From CAWIJJ01 sp963836425 (GTDB taxonomy: Bacteria; Acidobacteriota; Terriglobia; Bryobacterales; Bryobacteraceae): a stretch of DNA of 64,000 nucleotides. The translations under genes and the position numbers were made by a program. Where the stretch lies: contig CAWIJJ010000010.1 of NCBI GenBank assembly GCA_963836425.1, positions 124,001-188,000 of the forward strand, read 5' to 3'. Of the stretch, positions 59,895 through 64,000 are shown in pieces (position 1 is the stretch's first letter; each line of letters opens with the position of its first letter). Below the pieces are notes generated by a model, which was given only the letters and a program-made list of their open reading frames with translations, had not been told where the DNA came from and did no database searches.

Positions 59895-60092
59895 CTAACT
59901 CGCCTCGGCGGCGAATTCTTTCTGAATCGCTGCGATCTCTTCCGCCGAAGGCGGCCAATTTGTCTCACAGGTGTTGCAGTGGAACACGAGCGCGCCCGAT
60001 TTGAGATCCCGTTCGAATTCCTTTTTGGTGAAGGTCACTGTCTGGTTATGGTTGTTCGGACAGACAAGGTCGAAGTCGACGCGATCACTCAT
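59895..60092 (-). CDS. small Zn-ribbon-like protein
   Basis: The 65 residues start after CAGGAGG at ATG 60092. LVCPNNHNQTVTF and VFHCNTCETNWPPS carry C-x-x-x-H and C-x-x-C, enough to bind one zinc ion. The C-terminus is helical (AEEIAAIQKEFAAEAS). No named family. It lies 47 bases after the pseudokinase and 20 before the PhyH gene, so it is in the same run and may be an adaptor. Confidence 0.75.
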   Translation of the reverse strand: MSDRVDFDLVCPNNHNQTVTFTKKEFERDLKSGALVFHCNTCETNWPPSAEEIAAIQKEFAAEAS

Positions 60093-60138
60093 TGAACCTC
60101 CTGTTGCATTGTCGGGCAAGCGCTCGTGTGCGCGCCTC

Positions 60139-61365
60139 CTAGCGGGAGTAATTCTGAACGAAGGTATCGCGCGGCAGTCCCTGGCGGCGGGCCTGCTGGC
60201 GAAGGCGGAGCGCGTCCGGGCGGGTCATGCGTCCTCCAAGGGCGACCAGATAGGGCGCGTTGTTGGAACCGGACGGGGTGATGACCTCGGCGTCGAAGTT
60301 GGGCCAGCGCTCGTTAATGGATTGAGCTTTACGTTCGGCGTCCTGTTTTCTCGAATAGGTGTAGGCCACGACTCGCCAGTAGGGGCGAGGATTCTTCGCT
60401 GTAGGGGCGGCTGGTTCGGCTTTGCGGTTGGCTTCGGGTTTCGGCGCGGCACGCACGGGGATTTTCGGCAGGCTGGCGGGCGCGGTCTTCGGCTCCGGTT
60501 TCCGCTCCGGAGCCGCGACCGATGCCGGCGGCGGAGCCGGAACCGGTGTTGTCACGGGCGGCGCGGACGCAGCAAGCTCCGGTTCGGGGGACCGTCCGCG
60601 CGCCAGCACGAGTACGGCGACGACGAGCAGCAGCAGACCGGCGGCGGCATAGATCCATGTATACGAACGCTGCGGCGAAAGCGCGGGGGCTCCGGGGACC
60701 GCAGGCGGTGCTGCGGCGATGGGAGCCTCCCACTCTCCGCGGCGCAAATTCGAGATGATCGAGCGAAACGGCTCGGACAGGCGGGCTGCGTCCGGCTCGT
60801 CGCCCGGCATAACCCGGCGCGCGGTGAGCAGTTCGTAGAGAGTCGCGCCGAGAGCCCGCAGATCGTCCTGCGGAGAGTGACTGACCGATTCCTTCCGGAC
60901 CGTGTCGCTCGACAGCTTGATTTTGTCGCCCACGGCGACGATGTGGCCGGGATCGACGGCCGTGTGCACCAAGCCATTCTGGTGCAGATACCGCAGCGCA
61001 CCGCGCGCGGCGGCGAAGATCTCCTGCGCGTCCTGTTCCGACATGGGGCCCTGCGCGATCGCGCTCGCCGCGCTGTCGTCCGGGTATTCGAAAACGGCGA
61101 ACGCGATGGGGCCGGCGGCGCTCTCCGTCGAATCGGAATCGATCAGCGCGAGAAGATTCGGATGCTCGAGACGGTGCACGACGCTCCAGCCGGCAGGCCG
61201 GTGGTCGCCGTCGGTGTCTGCCGGCACGAGCCTGATCAGGAGTCGCTCACCGGATTCGGCTGCGGTCCGGAAAAACGCGCCAGAATCGTCCGAACTCAAC
61301 AGTTCATCCAGGGTGTAGCGAGCCCCGATGGTCGTACCCTCAAAGTCTTTCCAGAAGGAGGCCAT
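60139..61365 (-). CDS. Ser/Thr protein kinase-like (pseudokinase) with SPOR domain, membrane anchored
   Basis: The 408 residues have three parts. Residues 1-225 form a kinase-like lobe pair (GARYTLDELLSSDDSGAFFR, HPNLLALIDSD, ALRYLHQNGLVHTAVDPGHI) but the catalytic H-R-D is HTAVD-like and the D-F-G is replaced by KLSSDT, so it is likely inactive. A membrane helix follows (IYAAAGLLLLVVAVLVLARG, about 248-267), then a Pro/Ala/Glu-rich linker and a SPOR domain at the end (YWRVVAYTYSRKQDAERKAQ, APYLVALGGRMTRPDALRLR) that binds denuded peptidoglycan. A cytoplasmic sensor or scaffold tied to cell division is likely. First gene of the run. Confidence 0.85.
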   Translation of the reverse strand: MASFWKDFEGTTIGARYTLDELLSSDDSGAFFRTAAESGERLLIRLVPADTDGDHRPAGWSVVHRLEHPNLLALIDSDSTESAAGPIAFAVFEYPDDSAASAIAQGPMSEQDAQEIFAAARGALRYLHQNGLVHTAVDPGHIVAVGDKIKLSSDTVRKESVSHSPQDDLRALGATLYELLTARRVMPGDEPDAARLSEPFRSIISNLRRGEWEAPIAAAPPAVPGAPALSPQRSYTWIYAAAGLLLLVVAVLVLARGRSPEPELAASAPPVTTPVPAPPPASVAAPERKPEPKTAPASLPKIPVRAAPKPEANRKAEPAAPTAKNPRPYWRVVAYTYSRKQDAERKAQSINERWPNFDAEVITPSGSNNAPYLVALGGRMTRPDALRLRQQARRQGLPRDTFVQNYSR

Positions 61366-61587
61366 ATTGATCTTCCAACCGTTCAGGAACTACTGTGGCG
61401 CGCGCTTTCCTTACATGGTAAAGCAAGTCTCGCGGGTCGGGGCAAGGAAAATTCTCCGATCTTCGGCAGGCAAACCGGCGGGTGGCGAATCACGGACGGA
61501 CGGCGTTGTTGGCCAGGACGCAGCCGTCCTGCGATGCCCGCCTCAGACTCCGGCGCGCCGCCGGTCCCAGACCTAAGTGCCAGGTAA
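61366..61587. other. spacer between two minus-strand transcription units
   Basis: No coding frame with bias. It should hold the promoter of the pseudokinase run and the end of the gnd-kinase-HAD operon; no clear terminator hairpin is seen. Confidence 0.4.
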
Positions 61588-62139
61588 CTAAACCCTGACT
61601 TCCAGCGGTATCTCGTAGTGCGCCAGAATCTTGTCCCACTTACCCTGCGCCCGCAGCAGTAACTCCACCACTTCCCGCACGGCCCCCGAGCCTCCCGGGA
61701 CCGAGGTGACGTAGTGCGCCTCCCGCTTCACTTCCGGCCGCGCGTTCGCCGTCGCAATCGCGAGGCCCACCCGGTGCATGATCACTACGTCGGTGTAATC
61801 GTCGCCGATGTAGGCAACCTGCTCCTTGCCGAGTCCCGCCTTGGCCAGGATCTCCTCGAGAATCGGTATCTTCTCGATGTGCCCCTGGTACACGTACGCC
61901 ATTTTCGTCTGCCGCGCCCGCTCCGCCGTGGCCGGTGACAGGCGTCCGCTGATGACGCCCGTCTCGATTCCGTGCCAGTTCAGCCATTGCAGCCCGATCC
62001 CGTCCTGCGAATCGAACCCTTTGGTTTCGAAAATCGTGCCGTCGAGCGCGGGCACGTTGTATAGCCTGCCGTCGGTGAGGACGCCGTCCACGTCCATCAG
62101 CAGCAGCCGGATCCCGGAGGCTTGCGGAGGTATTTCCAT
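61588..62139 (-). CDS. KdsC-like HAD phosphatase
   Basis: The 183 residues form a C0-type HAD: LLLMDVDGVLTDGRLYNV with both Asp ligands, VISGRLSPATAERARQTKM, and GDDYTDVVIMHRVGLAIATA with the acidic metal motif. This layout matches 3-deoxy-manno-octulosonate 8-phosphate phosphatase (KdsC), which releases Kdo for LPS. The start at 62139 overlaps the preceding stop by one base. Its neighbours here are gnd and a sugar kinase rather than kds genes, so the substrate could instead be another sugar acid phosphate. Confidence 0.85.
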   Translation of the reverse strand: MEIPPQASGIRLLLMDVDGVLTDGRLYNVPALDGTIFETKGFDSQDGIGLQWLNWHGIETGVISGRLSPATAERARQTKMAYVYQGHIEKIPILEEILAKAGLGKEQVAYIGDDYTDVVIMHRVGLAIATANARPEVKREAHYVTSVPGGSGAVREVVELLLRAQGKWDKILAHYEIPLEVRV

Positions 62140-63221
62140 CACCGTTGAATCCTCGCCGATCCGCCTTTCGCGAAGGAGCGCACCTGGTCCAGCGTGGCCA
62201 TCGTGGTATCGCCCGGAAACGTGGTCAGCAGCGCTCCGTGGGCCCACCCCAGCTTCACGCATTCCTCTTCCGGCTCGCCGCTGAGCAGGCCGTAGAAGAA
62301 GCCCGAAGCGTACCCGTCTCCGCCGCCCACGCGGTCGTACACATCCAGTTCCGCCGTGGGCGAAATGTACGTCTGCCCGTTTATCCACGCTACCGCGCCC
62401 CAGCCGTGGCGATTCGTGGACCGCACTTCGCGCAGCGTGGTGGCGACGACCTTCACCTGCGGGTGTTTCTTCACCACCTGGTCGATCATGCCGAAGAACG
62501 CGCTCGGGTCCAGCTTCGATGCCGCGGTCACATCCTGCCCGGGAATGCCCAGCCCCTTTTGCAGGTCTTCCTCGTTCCCCACCAGCACGTCCACGTTCTT
62601 CACGATGCGGTCCAGCACCGCCGCCGCGCGCTCTTCGCCGCCCGAAATGTTCCACAGCTTGGCGCGGTAGTTCAGGTCGAAGGAAACCACCGCTCCTGCC
62701 TTCTTCGCCGCCTGCATGGCCTCGATGATCACTTCCGCCGTGGTCTCGGAGAGCGCCGCGAAGATGCCGCCCGAGTGGAACCAGCGCACCCCGCCCGCGA
62801 AAATCTCCGCCCAGTTGAAGTCGCCGGGCTTGAGTTGCGCCGCCGCTTCGTTCGACCGGTTATAAAAGACCACCGGCGCGCGCACGCCAAGTCCGCGGTC
62901 GCTGTACACGGTCGCCATGTTCGGGCCGTTCACGCCGTTGTGCTTGAAGCGCTTGTAGAACGGCTTCACGCCCATCGCGCGCACCCGCTCCGCGATCAGT
63001 TCGCCCACCGGGTAATCCACCATCGCGGTAGCGATTCCCGTCTTCATGCCGAAACAGTCCGACAGGTTGGCGGCGCAGTTGAACTCGCCGCCGCTCACGT
63101 GTATGTCGCAGTGGTTCGCTTTGCGAAATGGAATGATGCCGGGGTCCAGCCGGTGGATCAGCGCGCCGAGCGAAAGGAAATCGAGCGCGCCCTCTTTAGG
63201 GATGTTCAGTCCGGTGCTCAT
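62139..63221 (-). CDS. PfkB family sugar kinase (2-keto-3-deoxygluconate kinase-like)
   Basis: From ATG 63221 the protein has 360 residues of the ribokinase fold: LDFLSLGALIHRLDPGIIPF, IHVSGGEFNCAANLSDCFGM (sugar-site G-G), VVSFDLNYRAKLW, VDVLVGNEEDLQKGLGIPG and the second PfkB signature GGGDGYASGFFYGLLSGEPE, in which D is the catalytic base. This pattern resembles KdgK, which phosphorylates 2-keto-3-deoxygluconate in sugar-acid breakdown. The stop is followed directly by the HAD gene; 13 bases separate it from gnd. All three form one operon. Confidence 0.88.
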   Translation of the reverse strand: MSTGLNIPKEGALDFLSLGALIHRLDPGIIPFRKANHCDIHVSGGEFNCAANLSDCFGMKTGIATAMVDYPVGELIAERVRAMGVKPFYKRFKHNGVNGPNMATVYSDRGLGVRAPVVFYNRSNEAAAQLKPGDFNWAEIFAGGVRWFHSGGIFAALSETTAEVIIEAMQAAKKAGAVVSFDLNYRAKLWNISGGEERAAAVLDRIVKNVDVLVGNEEDLQKGLGIPGQDVTAASKLDPSAFFGMIDQVVKKHPQVKVVATTLREVRSTNRHGWGAVAWINGQTYISPTAELDVYDRVGGGDGYASGFFYGLLSGEPEEECVKLGWAHGALLTTFPGDTTMATLDQVRSFAKGGSARIQR

Positions 63222-63234
63222 TGAATGTCGGCTC

Positions 63235-64000
63235 CTAGACCGTGTAGGTTCCGGCCGAAACGTTGCCGCCCTTGCCGGTCCAGTTGGTGTGGAAGAATTT
63301 GCCGCGCGGCTGGTCCACGCGCTCATAGGTGTGCGCGCCGAAATAGTCGCGCTGCGCCTGTAGCAGGTTTGCCGGCAGCCGCTCGCTGCGGTAGCCGTCG
63401 AAGAAGGAGAGCGCCGTAGTGAACGCCGGCACCGGCACCCCCACCTCCACCGCTTTCGACACCGCGCGCCGCCAGGAGGGCTGGCACCGGTCGATCAGGT
63501 CCTTGAAATACGGGTCGAGCAGCAGGTTGCTCAAATTCGGATTGCTGTCGAAAGCCTTCTTGATGTCGCCCAGGAACACCGAGCGGATAATGCAGCCTTC
63601 GCGCCACATCATCGCGATCGCGCCGTAATTCAGTTCCCAGCGATATTCCTTGGCCGCTTCCTCGAGCAGCATGAAGCCCTGCGCGTAGCTCACCACTTTG
63701 GACGCCAGCAGCGCCATGCGGATGTCCTCCACCCACTGGCTGCGCTCGCCCTGAATTTTCACTTTCGGCCCGGTGAGAATTTTGGAAGCCTCCACCCGCG
63801 CTTCCTTCATGGCGCTCAGGCAGCGCGCGTACACCGCCTCGCCGATCAGCGTCACCGGCATCCCCAGGTCGAGCGAACTCTCGCTGGTCCACTTACCCGT
63901 GCCCTTCTGCCCCGCGGTATCGAGAATCTTGTCCACCACATACTCGCCCTTCTCGTCCTTATACGCCAGGATGTCGCGAGTGATCTCGATCAGGTAGCTG
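63235..64000 (-). CDS. gnd: 6-phosphogluconate dehydrogenase, decarboxylating (C-terminal part)
   Basis: The frame is open to the window edge, so only about 255 residues are seen. They are the all-helical C-terminal domain of NADP-type 6PGDH: DILAYKDEKGEYVVDKIL, TAGQKGTGKWTSESSLDLGM, MMWREGCIIRSVFLGDIKKA, FDGYRSERLPANLLQAQRDY, FGAHTYERVDQPRGKFFHTN. The enzyme makes ribulose 5-phosphate and NADPH. The N-terminal NADP-binding half is outside the window. Next to a KdgK-like kinase, which suggests joint use of gluconate and sugar acids. Confidence 0.96.
   Translation of the reverse strand, partial: SYLIEITRDILAYKDEKGEYVVDKILDTAGQKGTGKWTSESSLDLGMPVTLIGEAVYARCLSAMKEARVEASKILTGPKVKIQGERSQWVEDIRMALLASKVVSYAQGFMLLEEAAKEYRWELNYGAIAMMWREGCIIRSVFLGDIKKAFDSNPNLSNLLLDPYFKDLIDRCQPSWRRAVSKAVEVGVPVPAFTTALSFFDGYRSERLPANLLQAQRDYFGAHTYERVDQPRGKFFHTNWTGKGGNVSAGTYTV

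Noticed and set aside
60000..61587. Plus-strand frame of 538 codons
   Set aside because: Shadow of the pseudokinase-SPOR gene; Arg/Gly-rich.
1..64000. Prophage, CRISPR-cas or known restriction system
   Set aside because: No phage structural genes, no cas genes, no repeat arrays; the only methylase is a broken element gene.

Overview
The window looks like a chromosomal segment of a soil-type Acidobacteriota bacterium, probably near Solibacter/Bryobacter (Terriglobia). Family hallmarks support this: TonB-dependent receptors that begin with a carboxypeptidase-regulatory-like domain, an ADOP-type MacB/FtsX permease, a TIGR03435-type protein behind a PadR gene, many secreted peptidases and glycosidases, and high GC with GC-rich third codon positions. 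The taxon is inferred from gene families; no rRNA is present. I saw no tRNA, rRNA or CRISPR array.

Layout. 1-6000 (minus): start of a TonB-dependent receptor, then an operon of a cupredoxin/4Fe-4S membrane protein, an FG-GAP lipoprotein-like repeat protein and a frameshifted TPR protein. 6200-11320 (plus): housekeeping run apt-ispE-prs-rplY-pth-rpsF-rpsR-rplI ending in a clear terminator; ispE carries a GC-rich palindromic in-frame insertion. 11330-17520: a fimbria-like secretion island (three small exported proteins, a PapD-like chaperone, an outer-membrane barrel protein, a fourth exported protein). It is bounded on the far side by a decayed second copy of the rplI 3' end, so it looks inserted behind rplI. 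17690-20850: two exported carboxypeptidase-regulatory-like repeat proteins. 20930-23230: a decayed TIGR03435 gene, a PadR-controlled pair and a PEP-CTERM protein. 23400-35340: catabolic genes (GH29 fucosidase, DUF1080, dipeptidase, VOC and AhpD-like proteins) and a tight five-gene operon S9 peptidase - M23 peptidase - nucleoside hydrolase - GNAT - ADOP permease.

35600-40700 is an accessory zone: remnants of an integrative element (a broken replication-like gene, a DUF6094-type methylase with an internal deletion, a HigBA-like toxin-antitoxin pair), then a translationally coupled pair of a tiny HU-like protein and an HU/TIR fusion, a candidate defence or signalling module. 40900-45290: small Lys-rich exported protein, exported repeat protein, complete TonB receptor. 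45300-51350: decayed IS1634/IS4-type transposase pieces that flank two exported proteins on a roughly 4 kb segment. 51500-64000 (minus): an unknown protein, M64 peptidase and Tat-dependent sulfatase, two broken genes (alcohol dehydrogenase, DinB), a probable operon of SPOR pseudokinase - Zn-ribbon - PhyH - GH30 - ClpC-like protein with a degenerate Walker B, and a gnd - PfkB kinase - KdsC-like HAD operon at the edge.

Broken genes are frequent (at least ten). Some have single-base shifts and could be assembly errors; others have deletions and clear decay. Several genes have a -10-like hexamer 6-8 bases before the start codon and no ribosome-binding site, which suggests leaderless transcripts.
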